Both the position numbers and the translations under genes were made by a program. Under the pieces are notes generated by a model. It was not told the DNA's origin. It was given only the letters and a program-made list of their open reading frames with translations, and did not search any database. Shown here piece by piece: positions 36,783-44,645 of a DNA stretch of 64,000 nucleotides. Numbering within the stretch: position 1 is the first letter of the stretch; each line of letters begins with the position of its first letter. The DNA is from Peribacillus sp. FSL E2-0218 (GTDB taxonomy: Bacteria; Bacillota; Bacilli; Bacillales; DSM-1321). The stretch covers positions 1,739,501-1,803,500 of the forward strand of contig NZ_CP150304.1 of NCBI RefSeq assembly GCF_037992945.1. Direction: 5' to 3'.

Positions 36783-36814
36783 AAAAACCGGGCAGCTCAG
36801 CTGCCCGGTTTTTT
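36781..36814. terminator. Bidirectional terminator between convergent genes
   Basis: CCGGGCAGC tca GCTGCCCGG, flanked by A7 on the left and T6 on the right, so it works for spoIIIE (+) and the minus-strand gene at 36813-37112. Confidence 0.92.
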
Positions 36815-37112
36815 AATTATTCATCGCTTCGTCCAAATGTGTAAGGCAGAAGTCGGCAATCATCGCTTCTTCATCGTCATCCAAATCGAATTCGAGCGCG
36901 CCTTCATTCCCTTTTTCAAAAATATCATATTTAATCAGTTTGCCTGCTTGTTCTTCCACTGCAAAAAGAACCCGGATATATAATCCATTTTCTGAAAAGA
37001 GCTCGTCCTCTTCCGGCACTTCGATATCCAGGAATAATTCGTAACGCTCCCCGGATAAAATGCCGAATGGATCATTTAATTTTTCGATACTGTATTCTGT
37101 TATAGTTAACAT
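36813..37112 (-). CDS. Conserved hypothetical protein (DUF6509-like)
   Basis: 99-residue acidic protein on the minus strand. It begins MLTITEYSIEKLNDPFGILSGERYE and is rich in Glu/Asp at the end, without membrane segments or known catalytic motifs. I associate it from memory with Bacillus family DUF6509; this is not certain. GAAGGGATG lies before its ATG and TATAAT (complement of 37145-37150) gives a good -10. One of only two minus-strand genes here; function unknown. Confidence 0.8.
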   Translation of the reverse strand: MLTITEYSIEKLNDPFGILSGERYELFLDIEVPEEDELFSENGLYIRVLFAVEEQAGKLIKYDIFEKGNEGALEFDLDDDEEAMIADFCLTHLDEAMNN

Positions 37113-37144
37113 GATGTGTACATCCCTTCAAAGAAGATAACCTT

Positions 37145-37150
37145 ATTATA
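37145..37150 (-). promoter_or_regulatory. -10 box for the minus-strand hypothetical gene
   Basis: Complement reads TGTATAATAAGG about 35 nt upstream of the ATG; -35 weak. Confidence 0.45.
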
Positions 37151-37275
37151 CAGGAAAACCGCAACTTGAGAAGAAAGCTGGCTGCGTTCAGAAGGCATTC
37201 CAAAAATTTTTTTTAATCTGATTTAGGAGAATAATCGTACAATTTTCGTTGTGTTTACTAGATTGAAAGACACAG

Positions 37276-37293
37276 AGGAGGGTAATTCCTCCT
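37276..37293. other. AGGAGG/CCTCCT inverted repeat in the divergent gap
   Basis: AGGAGG, gtaatt, CCTCCT. The 311-bp gap between the minus-strand gene and ymfC otherwise holds only promoters and the ymfC operator. No ORF. Confidence 0.5.
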
Positions 37294-37344
37294 AAATTCT
37301 TTTCTGCGAATTAGGAAAACACTATTTATTTATATGAAAAAAAA

Positions 37345-37353
37345 TGTTATATT
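37345..37353 (+). promoter_or_regulatory. Extended -10 for ymfC
   Basis: TGTTATATT with TTTATT 17 bp upstream of the hexamer. The operator lies about 20 nt past the predicted start of transcription. Confidence 0.5.
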
Positions 37354-37378
37354 ATTTTCGATTAGTAGGAATGATTCA

Positions 37379-37396
37379 ACATCAGAGGTCTGATGT
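37379..37396. promoter_or_regulatory. Candidate YmfC (GntR) operator
   Basis: ACATCAGAGGTCTGATGT is a perfect inverted repeat (8-bp arms, GG centre), 27 bp before ymfC and just downstream of its -10. GntR-family dimers bind such sites, so autorepression is likely. Confidence 0.55.
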
Positions 37397-37423
37397 CTTA
37401 AGAAATTAGCTGGGGGAAACTGT

Positions 37424-38149
37424 ATGTCAATAAAATCAGATAGTCGACATTTATACTTGCAGGTCATTGATTACCTGAAGCAGGACATCGAAGCAGGAGT
37501 CTATCAGGAAAATGAAAAATTCCCTTCCGAATTCGATCTTGCCAAAAAACTGGGCGTGAGTAGGGCGACACTTCGAGAAGCGCTGCGGATTTTAGAAGAA
37601 GAAAACATTATCATTCGCCGCCATGGAGTTGGTACTTTTGTCAATCCAAAACCTCGTTTCACTTCAGGTATCGAGCAATTAAAAAGTGTCACTTCCATGA
37701 TTGAAGAGGCAGGGATGAAACCTGGTACGATTTTCTTAAGCTTGACGGCTCAAGAACCGACGGAAGAGGATATCCGCAGGTTTTCTTGCTCACCAGATGA
37801 GCGCATCGTGATCATCGAACGTGTAAGGACAGCGAATGGAGAGCCAGTAATCTATTGTGTCGATAAAATTCCTGAGTCAATACTATCAGAAAATTTCGAC
37901 CGCAACGATGAGTCTCTTTTCGATATATTGGAAAGGGATGCAAATCGTAAAATTACGTATGCCGTGGCAGAAATCGAGCCTATAGGATATCACGAGAAAG
38001 TTTCTCCTATCCTTAAATGCTCTCCAGAAGCAGCGCTACTCGTTTTGAAGCAGATGCATCTCGATGATTGGGACCAGCCGATACTGTATTCCGTTAACTA
38101 CTTTAAAGCCAATATGTTCAGTTTTCATGTTCTCCGTAAACGAGTATAA
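37424..38149 (+). CDS. ymfC: GntR/HutC-family transcriptional regulator YmfC
   Basis: 241 residues: N-terminal winged helix-turn-helix (FPSEFDLAKKLGVSRATL, REALRILEEENIIIRRHGVG, about residues 25-75) and a C-terminal UTRA ligand-binding domain (about 95-235). It lies immediately upstream of the nucleoside transporter genes, so these are its probable targets together with itself; the ligand may be a nucleoside or sugar phosphate. SD TGGGGGAA. Confidence 0.9.
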   Translation: MSIKSDSRHLYLQVIDYLKQDIEAGVYQENEKFPSEFDLAKKLGVSRATLREALRILEEENIIIRRHGVGTFVNPKPRFTSGIEQLKSVTSMIEEAGMKPGTIFLSLTAQEPTEEDIRRFSCSPDERIVIIERVRTANGEPVIYCVDKIPESILSENFDRNDESLFDILERDANRKITYAVAEIEPIGYHEKVSPILKCSPEAALLVLKQMHLDDWDQPILYSVNYFKANMFSFHVLRKRV

Positions 38150-38173
38150 CCTTTACCCATTACATGCGGATGA

Positions 38174-38188
38174 ATGCAAGCGCTTGTA
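38174..38188. promoter_or_regulatory. Candidate CcpA cre site before nupN
   Basis: ATGCAAGCGCTTGTA matches the cre consensus WTGNAANCGNWWNCA at all fixed positions but one. It overlaps a possible -35 (TTGTAC at 38184) with TAAAAA 16 bp further on, so CcpA could repress the transporter operon. The core is also a CAAGCGCTTG palindrome. Confidence 0.5.
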
Positions 38189-38297
38189 CTAAAATCAAAA
38201 GCATGTAAAAAAAATTAACGAGAAGTGAAAACGCAAACATGAATGACTTTTCAGAACATTCCTGCTCTACAAACTATGCATATTAGGGGGATAAAAA

Positions 38298-39398
38298 TTG
38301 AAAAAGCGCAAATTAGGTCTAGCTCTATCACTTGTTCTTGCAGCGGGTACGCTATTGGGGGCATGTGGTAATTCAGAGAATGATGATAAAGATTCTTCAA
38401 ATGGAAAAGACAAGAAAGATAACTTCACAGTATCGATGGTTACCGATATTGGCGGTATCGACGACAAATCCTTCAACCAATCTGCTTGGGAAGGTCTGCA
38501 AGCTTTTGGTAAAGATAATGGATTGGAAAAAGGAAAAGACGGCTATAATTACATCCAGTCAAAATCGGATTCAGAGTATACGACAAACCTAAATACACTA
38601 GTTAAAGAAAATTACAATATTATTTATGCGATTGGGTATGCTTTGGCTGAATCGGTTGATGAGGTGGCTACACAGCGTCCTAACTCTCAATTTGCAATCG
38701 TTGACAGCGTGGTTAAACAAGACAATGTGGCGAGCATCGTTTTTAAAGAACAACAAGGATCATTCCTAGTGGGCGTTATTGCTGGTTTACAGACGAAATC
38801 GAATAAAGTGGGCTTCATCGGCGGTGTTGATTCCGAGCTGATCAAGAAGTTTGAAGTAGGCTTCAAAGCTGGTGTCCTATCAGTGAATCCGGATGCGAAA
38901 ATTACAGCACAATATGCAGGGTCGTTTGGGGACGCAGCAAAAGGTCAGCAAATGGCAAATAACATGTATTCTTCTGGAATCGATATCATTTACCAAGCAG
39001 CTGGCGGTACAGGAAACGGTGTATTCACTTCTGCTAAAGAGTTGAAGAAAAAAGATCCTAAAAAAGACATTTGGGTTATCGGGGTAGACCGTGACCAAAA
39101 AGAAGAAGGAGCATTGAAAGTTGATGGCAAGGATTATAATGTTACGTTGACTTCAATGGTAAAACGTGTGGATGTTGCAGTTCAAGATTTAGCGAAAAAG
39201 ACAAAAGAGGGTAAATTCCCTGGTGGAGAAACGATTGAATACGGTCTTGAAGAAAACGGGATCATGATATCGGAATCTCAAGAAAATGTTTCTGAAGAAT
39301 CATTGAAAGCGGTTAATGAATACGTCGAAAAAATTAAATCTGGCGAACAAAAAACTCCTGGTACTGAAAAAGAATTAAAGGAATTGGGATTCAAATAA
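38298..39398 (+). CDS. nupN: BMP-family nucleoside-binding lipoprotein
   Basis: Extracellular substrate-binding lipoprotein of a nucleoside ABC importer. 366 residues: signal peptide MKKRKLGLALSLVLAAGTLL, lipobox LGAC with the acylated Cys at residue 23, an acidic/lysine linker, then the Bmp/PnrA fold with DIGGIDDKSFNQSAWEG and FIGGVDSELIKKFEVGF. TTG start at 38298 after AGGGGG. The B. subtilis homologue NupN (YufN) binds guanosine. The following hairpin should make it more abundant than the membrane parts. Confidence 0.92.
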   Translation: MKKRKLGLALSLVLAAGTLLGACGNSENDDKDSSNGKDKKDNFTVSMVTDIGGIDDKSFNQSAWEGLQAFGKDNGLEKGKDGYNYIQSKSDSEYTTNLNTLVKENYNIIYAIGYALAESVDEVATQRPNSQFAIVDSVVKQDNVASIVFKEQQGSFLVGVIAGLQTKSNKVGFIGGVDSELIKKFEVGFKAGVLSVNPDAKITAQYAGSFGDAAKGQQMANNMYSSGIDIIYQAAGGTGNGVFTSAKELKKKDPKKDIWVIGVDRDQKEEGALKVDGKDYNVTLTSMVKRVDVAVQDLAKKTKEGKFPGGETIEYGLEENGIMISESQENVSEESLKAVNEYVEKIKSGEQKTPGTEKELKELGFK

Positions 39399-39422
39399 TT
39401 CACTCAGAAATGATAAGGAATG

Positions 39423-39450
39423 AGAAGGCCTGTTGAAGGCCTTCTAATCC
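39423..39450 (+). terminator. Partial terminator after nupN
   Basis: AGAAGGCC/GGCCTTCT with a 7-nt loop and only AATCCTATTT after it. Likely leaky, or a 3' end-protecting stem. Confidence 0.55.
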
Positions 39451-39462
39451 TATTTCATATGA

Positions 39463-39542
39463 ATGAAAAACCGAATGAAAGACTATGACAGATTTTGTAG
39501 TTTTTCATTTGGTTTTTTATGAAAAAAACCAAATGAGAACTA
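39463..39542 (+). promoter_or_regulatory. Three alternating 23-nt elements forming alternative hairpins
   Basis: Element A (39463-39485), its inverted copy B (39498-39520) and a direct copy C (39519-39542) lie in the nupN-nupO gap. A and B pair over 23 bp in RNA (three G-U, no mismatch, 12-nt loop). B and C pair over 14 bp perfectly (39505-39518 with 39523-39536, 4-nt loop). The two hairpins exclude each other. No U tract follows either. Confidence 0.6.
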
Positions 39543-39608
39543 TTAGGAATCTATCAATATCTCCTAGTTAGGTATCAGAATCCTCATTTCTATAGGAGTT
39601 GATTATAC

Positions 39609-41144
39609 GTGGAACATGTAATTGAGATGCTTAATATCCGTAAAGAATTTCCAGGTATTGTTGCAAATGATGATATAACCCTTCAGGTGAAAAAAGGGGA
39701 AATTCACGCATTGTTAGGCGAAAATGGAGCTGGGAAATCCACGCTAATGAACGTACTGTTCGGTTTATATCAGCCAGAGCAGGGAGAAATTCGTGTGAAT
39801 GAGCAGGTAGTTCAGATTACAAGTCCGAATGTTGCCAATGACCTCGGAATTGGAATGGTGCATCAGCATTTTATGCTAGTAGATCCATTTACTGTTACCG
39901 AAAATATCATTCTTGGAAAAGAACCATCGAAATATGGAAAGGTTAATGTAAAGGAAGCGAGTGAAGAGGTAAGGAAACTTTCGGAACGATACCATTTAAG
40001 TGTGGATCCAGATGCTAAAATTGCCGATATTTCCGTAGGGATGCAGCAAAGGGTGGAAATCTTGAAAACCCTGTACAGAGGTGCGGAAATTCTCATTTTC
40101 GATGAACCTACTGCTGTATTGACACCCCAGGAAATAAAAGAATTGATCACAATCATGAAAGCCCTTATCAAGGAAGGGAAGTCCATAATCCTGATCACCC
40201 ATAAGTTAAAGGAAATTATGGAAGTTTGCGATCGAGTCACGGTTATTCGAAAAGGAAAGGGCATCGGGACCGTGAATGTTAAAGAAACAAATCCTGATGA
40301 ACTGGCCAGTTTAATGGTTGGACGGGATGTCGTTTTTAAAACGGATAAATCTGCAGCAAATCCTCAAGAAGTGGTGCTGGAAGTGAAAAACTTGGAAGTG
40401 AAAGATTCTCGTGGCGTATCGGCGGTCCATAACCTTGACCTTTCAGTACGTGCTGGCGAAATCATCGGAATTGCGGGAGTGGATGGCAATGGACAGTCTG
40501 AACTTATCGAGGCACTGACAGGTCTGAAGAAAGTGACTAATGGAACTATATCATTGAACGGGAAACAGGTACAGAATATGAAACCCCGTAAAATCACCGA
40601 GGCTGGGGTAGGGCACATTCCTGAAGATCGTCATAAACATGGACTTGTCCTGGACTTTAGCATTGGGGAAAACATCGTTCTGCAAACATATTATCAGGAG
40701 CCTTTTTCGACAGGCGGCATTTTGCATTCCAAGAAAATCTTCGATAAGGCTCGTACGATCATTAAAGAATATGATGTTAGGACACCTGATGAGTATACGC
40801 CTGCCCGTGCACTATCAGGAGGGAATCAGCAAAAAGCGATCATCGGCCGAGAAGTGGATAGAAACCCGGATTTATTGATTGCGGCTCAGCCAACACGTGG
40901 GTTGGATGTCGGTGCCATCGAGTTCATCCACCGTCGATTGATTGAACAGCGTGACGCTGGTAAAGCGGTTCTTCTCATCTCTTTTGAACTAGATGAAATC
41001 ATGAATGTCAGTGATCGAATCGCAGTCATTTATGAAGGGGAAATCGTTGCGATCGTCGATCCTAAAGAAACGACAGAACAAGAATTGGGATTATTAATGG
41101 CTGGAAGTAAGCGTCCGGAAGCAGGTGAAAAAGAACATGTCTAA
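39609..41144 (+). CDS. nupO: Nucleoside ABC transporter ATP-binding protein
   Basis: Tandem ABC ATPase of 511 residues. First cassette: Walker A GENGAGKST at 37-45, signature VGMQQRVEI, Walker B ILIFDEPT. Second cassette: degenerate Walker A (GVDGNGQSE), signature LSGGNQQKA and LLIAAQPTRGLD with the Walker B acidic pair replaced, normal in the ribose/nucleoside branch. GTG start at 39609 with TAGGAG upstream. Pairs with NupP and NupQ permeases. Confidence 0.93.
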   Translation: MEHVIEMLNIRKEFPGIVANDDITLQVKKGEIHALLGENGAGKSTLMNVLFGLYQPEQGEIRVNEQVVQITSPNVANDLGIGMVHQHFMLVDPFTVTENIILGKEPSKYGKVNVKEASEEVRKLSERYHLSVDPDAKIADISVGMQQRVEILKTLYRGAEILIFDEPTAVLTPQEIKELITIMKALIKEGKSIILITHKLKEIMEVCDRVTVIRKGKGIGTVNVKETNPDELASLMVGRDVVFKTDKSAANPQEVVLEVKNLEVKDSRGVSAVHNLDLSVRAGEIIGIAGVDGNGQSELIEALTGLKKVTNGTISLNGKQVQNMKPRKITEAGVGHIPEDRHKHGLVLDFSIGENIVLQTYYQEPFSTGGILHSKKIFDKARTIIKEYDVRTPDEYTPARALSGGNQQKAIIGREVDRNPDLLIAAQPTRGLDVGAIEFIHRRLIEQRDAGKAVLLISFELDEIMNVSDRIAVIYEGEIVAIVDPKETTEQELGLLMAGSKRPEAGEKEHV

Positions 41145-42180
41145 ATATTTCTATAAATTAACGAGTCCGTTGTTTGCTGTAATCCTAGGCTTGCTGGCTG
41201 GGGCAGTCATCATGTTGGTGAGTGGATATAATCCAGTTGAAGGGTATGGGGCAATGTTGGCCGGTATCGCTGGCGATTCCTATTATACTGGTGAAACATT
41301 ACGGACGATCATACCGTATATCCTTGCTGGTTTAGCTGTTGCCTTCGCATTCAGAACAGGATTGTTCAATATTGGTGTTGAAGGGCAATTGATCGTTGGC
41401 TGGCTGGCAGCGGTTTGGGTTGGGGTCGCTTTTGATCTCCCGAAAATCATCCACTTGCCATTAGCCATACTTGCAGGAGCTGTAGCTGGATCGCTTTGGG
41501 CCTTTATTCCAGGGTATTTGAAGGCTAAATTCCGCGTGCATGAAGTAATTGTGTCCATCATGCTGAATTACACAGCTTTGTATGTAACGAATTACTTAAT
41601 ACAAAACGTTATTTCCGATAACCAGGATAAAACGGAAAGGATTGCTGAAACAGCATCCCTCCGCTCGCCGTTTTTTGAGAGTTTAACAGATTTCTCCCGA
41701 CTTCATTGGGGAATCTTCATAGCGATCATCTGTGTGTTCATCATGTGGTTCATCTTGGAAAAGACGAAAACCGGTTTCGAGTTGAAAGCTGTTGGTTTTA
41801 ATCAGCAGGCTTCCGAATATTCCGGGATGAGCGTAAACAAAAATATCATTCTATCCATGGTCATTTCAGGTGCATTCGCAGGCTTGGCTGGAGCGATGGA
41901 AGGTCTGGGGACATTTGGCTATGCAGCGATCAAGGGCGGATTTACGGGAATCGGGTTTGATGGAATTGCCGTTGCCTTATTAGGAGCCAACTCCGCAATC
42001 GGGGTTGTCCTGGCAGCTTTCTTGTTCGGTGGACTTAAAGCAGGGGCAATCAATATGCCATTACAGACCGGCATCCCAAGTGAAATTGTTGATATTGTCA
42101 TTGCATTGATTATATTCTTTGTTGCATCAAGCTATTTTATCCGCTGGATTGTGCAACGCTTTAAGAAGGGGGCGAAATAA
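41137..42180 (+). CDS. nupP: Nucleoside ABC transporter permease 1
   Basis: 347-residue BPD_transp_2 permease with about 9-10 membrane segments; GLFNIGVEGQL and GFDGIAVALLGAN are family motifs. ATG 41137 overlaps the nupO end by 8 nt, with AGGTGA 8 nt upstream; the alternative GTG 41125 would put the SD inside the gene. Confidence 0.92.
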   Translation: MSKYFYKLTSPLFAVILGLLAGAVIMLVSGYNPVEGYGAMLAGIAGDSYYTGETLRTIIPYILAGLAVAFAFRTGLFNIGVEGQLIVGWLAAVWVGVAFDLPKIIHLPLAILAGAVAGSLWAFIPGYLKAKFRVHEVIVSIMLNYTALYVTNYLIQNVISDNQDKTERIAETASLRSPFFESLTDFSRLHWGIFIAIICVFIMWFILEKTKTGFELKAVGFNQQASEYSGMSVNKNIILSMVISGAFAGLAGAMEGLGTFGYAAIKGGFTGIGFDGIAVALLGANSAIGVVLAAFLFGGLKAGAINMPLQTGIPSEIVDIVIALIIFFVASSYFIRWIVQRFKKGAK

Positions 42181-43140
42181 GTGGACTTTTATCAGGTGCT
42201 ACAAATCATCATTCCGTCCATGATTGCTTACGCTGCCCCGCTGATTTTCACTGCGCTTGGTGGTGTGTTTTCTGAACGATCTGGTGTTATCAATATAGGG
42301 CTGGAAGGGCTAATGGTGATTGGGGCCTTCACAGGAATCGTTTTTAACTTAATGTATGCAGATGTTTTGGGAGCCTGGACACCATGGCTTTCCGTTTTAG
42401 TGGCCATGATTGCTGCGTTGGTATTTTCAGCACTTCATGCAGTCGCGTCCATAACATTCCGGGCGGATCAAACCGTAAGCGGGGTGGCTATTAACTTATT
42501 GGCAGTCGGGCTTACGTTATTTCTCGTAAAGAAGATTTATGATAAAGGACAAACGGATATCATCACCGAAACTTTCCCGAGGATCGATATTCCTCTGTTA
42601 AGTGATATCCCTTTCATTGGTCCAATTTTGTTCTCCAACGGCTACTATATTGCTTATCTGGCCATCATCGTGGCAATTTTCGTTTGGTATATCATTTTTA
42701 AAACACCATTTGGACTCCGACTCCGTTCGGTAGGGGAGCATCCGATGGCTGCTGATACGATGGGTGTAAATGTGACCAAGATCCGCTATCAAGCTGTCCT
42801 TCTATCAGGAGCCTTCGCGGGTATCGGGGGAGCCATTCATGCGACTTTGTTTGCGAATGACTTTAGCCATACTACCATCAATGGACAAGGCTTCATGGCC
42901 ATTGCTGCGATGATATTCGGTAAATGGAATCCGCTTGGGGCAATGGGGGCTGCACTATTCTTTGGTCTGGCACAAAGTTTAAGCATCGTCGGTTCCAGCC
43001 TTCCGTTCATAAAAGACATACCGTCCGTGTTCTTATTGATTATGCCATATATCTTGACAATCATTGCCTTAACAGGATTCATTGGACGTGCAGATGCTCC
43101 AAAAGCATCTGGACAGCCATATATCAAGGGTAAAAGATAA
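42181..43140 (+). CDS. nupQ: Nucleoside ABC transporter permease 2
   Basis: 319-residue second BPD_transp_2 permease: PLIFTALGGVFSERSGVINI, LEGLMVIGAF and many hydrophobic segments. GTG start immediately after the nupP stop (no gap), SD GGGGGCG. Last gene of the transporter. Confidence 0.92.
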   Translation: MDFYQVLQIIIPSMIAYAAPLIFTALGGVFSERSGVINIGLEGLMVIGAFTGIVFNLMYADVLGAWTPWLSVLVAMIAALVFSALHAVASITFRADQTVSGVAINLLAVGLTLFLVKKIYDKGQTDIITETFPRIDIPLLSDIPFIGPILFSNGYYIAYLAIIVAIFVWYIIFKTPFGLRLRSVGEHPMAADTMGVNVTKIRYQAVLLSGAFAGIGGAIHATLFANDFSHTTINGQGFMAIAAMIFGKWNPLGAMGAALFFGLAQSLSIVGSSLPFIKDIPSVFLLIMPYILTIIALTGFIGRADAPKASGQPYIKGKR

Positions 43141-43149
43141 ATTATTTCC

Positions 43150-43183
43150 AACCGGTCAGTCAACATTGCTGGCCGGTTTTTCC
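43150..43183 (+). terminator. Terminator after nupQ
   Basis: AACCGGtCAG pairs with CTGgCCGGTT, then TTTT. Confidence 0.82.
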
Positions 43184-43255
43184 GTAGGATACGTGCAAAA
43201 GATCAGATCATAATTGCAGAGGGCATAGTGATAACCTAAAAAAAGTAGCTGTTAC

Positions 43256-43285
43256 TTGCATGATTTTTCCTTTCACATGTATATT
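43256..43285 (+). promoter_or_regulatory. Promoter for ymfF-ymfH-ymfI
   Basis: TTGCAT (43256-43261), 18 bp, TATATT (43280-43285). Confidence 0.6.
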
Positions 43286-43364
43286 TTAAGTAGATGTTTA
43301 AAAGGGTTGCTATATACAAACAATAAGCTACTAAAGGTGATTTATATATTGAGGAGGATTATTC

Positions 43365-44645
43365 ATGTCTATCGCTTCCGATAAAATAATGGAAAAAAGC
43401 GGCTACAAACTTCATGTGGTCCGTACGGATAAATATAAAACGAATACGCTCGTCCTGAAGATGAAGGCTCCATTGACGAAAGAGAAAGTTACATATCGTG
43501 CATTGGTGCCATATGTATTACAGAGCAATACGAGTAAATATCCTACGACGCCTGAGCTTCGATCCTATCTTGATGAGTTATACGGCGCAGGCTTTTATGT
43601 GGATGTTGCTAAAAAAGGAGAATATCAAATCGTTAGTTTCACTATCGATATCGTCAATGAAAAATTCCTTAGTGATTCCACACCGCTTCTTGAAAAAGCT
43701 TTTACCTTATTATCTGAGGTGATCTTTCACCCGAAAAAGAATGGCGAAGCCTTTGATCCTAAAACGGTTTCCAACGAAATCCGTTCATTGAAACAGCGGC
43801 TTCAATCCATTTCCGATGATAAGATGCGCTATTCAGCTACAAGGCTTGTGGAGGAAATGTGCAAAACTGAACCATATGCCCTCGAAGCAAGCGGAAACCT
43901 GGAGGACTTGGAAACGATTACGCCAGAGTCCCTTTTCTCTTATTATCAAAAAATGCTGGCTGAGGATGAAATCGACTTATATGTGATCGGTGACATTGAT
44001 GAATCAGAGGTGGAGGCTTTAGCTGACAAGTATGTTTCATTGAAGGATCGAGCACCGGTACGTTTGCCAAGGAACACGGGCAAGGAAGTGGAGAAGGAAA
44101 AGGAAGTCATCGAAAACTCGGATGTCAAACAAGGAAAACTGAATATCGGCTACCGGACCCATGTTGCCTATGGTGATCCGGATTATTATGCACTGCAGCT
44201 TTTCAATGGGATCTTCGGTGGTTTTTCACATTCAAAACTATTCATCAATGTTAGGGAGAAAGCCAGTTTAGCGTATTATGCAGCTTCAAGGCTCGAGAGT
44301 CATAAAGGGCTATTGATGGTGATGGCGGGCATTGAAAATGCGAACTACAAGCAAGCACTCGAAATCATTCATGCCCAAATGAATGAAATGAAGCAAGGGA
44401 ATTTCTCCGATGCCGAACTGGAACAGACGAAGGCGGTCGTAAAGAATCAGCTTCTTGAAACGATTGACGTTTCTAGAGGGCTTGTTGAAATTTTATACCA
44501 TAATGTGATTTCCGGACAGAATATATCATTGGACGATTGGTTTGCTAAGACGGAACGGACGACGAAGGAAGAAATCGTTGCCGTCGGTCAGAAGATTCAG
44601 CTTGATACAATTTATTTCCTAACAGAAGCGGGGGTGCAAGAGTAA
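43365..44645 (+). CDS. ymfF: M16-family peptidase-like protein YmfF
   Basis: 426-residue insulinase-fold protein. The region where HxxEH should lie reads ALVPYVLQSNTSKYPTTPEL, so the zinc site is absent. The neighbour YmfH has an intact site, which suggests a heterodimer in which YmfF is the non-catalytic half, as in mitochondrial processing peptidase. SD GAGGAGG. Its stop and the ymfH start share TAATG. Confidence 0.9.
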   Translation: MSIASDKIMEKSGYKLHVVRTDKYKTNTLVLKMKAPLTKEKVTYRALVPYVLQSNTSKYPTTPELRSYLDELYGAGFYVDVAKKGEYQIVSFTIDIVNEKFLSDSTPLLEKAFTLLSEVIFHPKKNGEAFDPKTVSNEIRSLKQRLQSISDDKMRYSATRLVEEMCKTEPYALEASGNLEDLETITPESLFSYYQKMLAEDEIDLYVIGDIDESEVEALADKYVSLKDRAPVRLPRNTGKEVEKEKEVIENSDVKQGKLNIGYRTHVAYGDPDYYALQLFNGIFGGFSHSKLFINVREKASLAYYAASRLESHKGLLMVMAGIENANYKQALEIIHAQMNEMKQGNFSDAELEQTKAVVKNQLLETIDVSRGLVEILYHNVISGQNISLDDWFAKTERTTKEEIVAVGQKIQLDTIYFLTEAGVQE

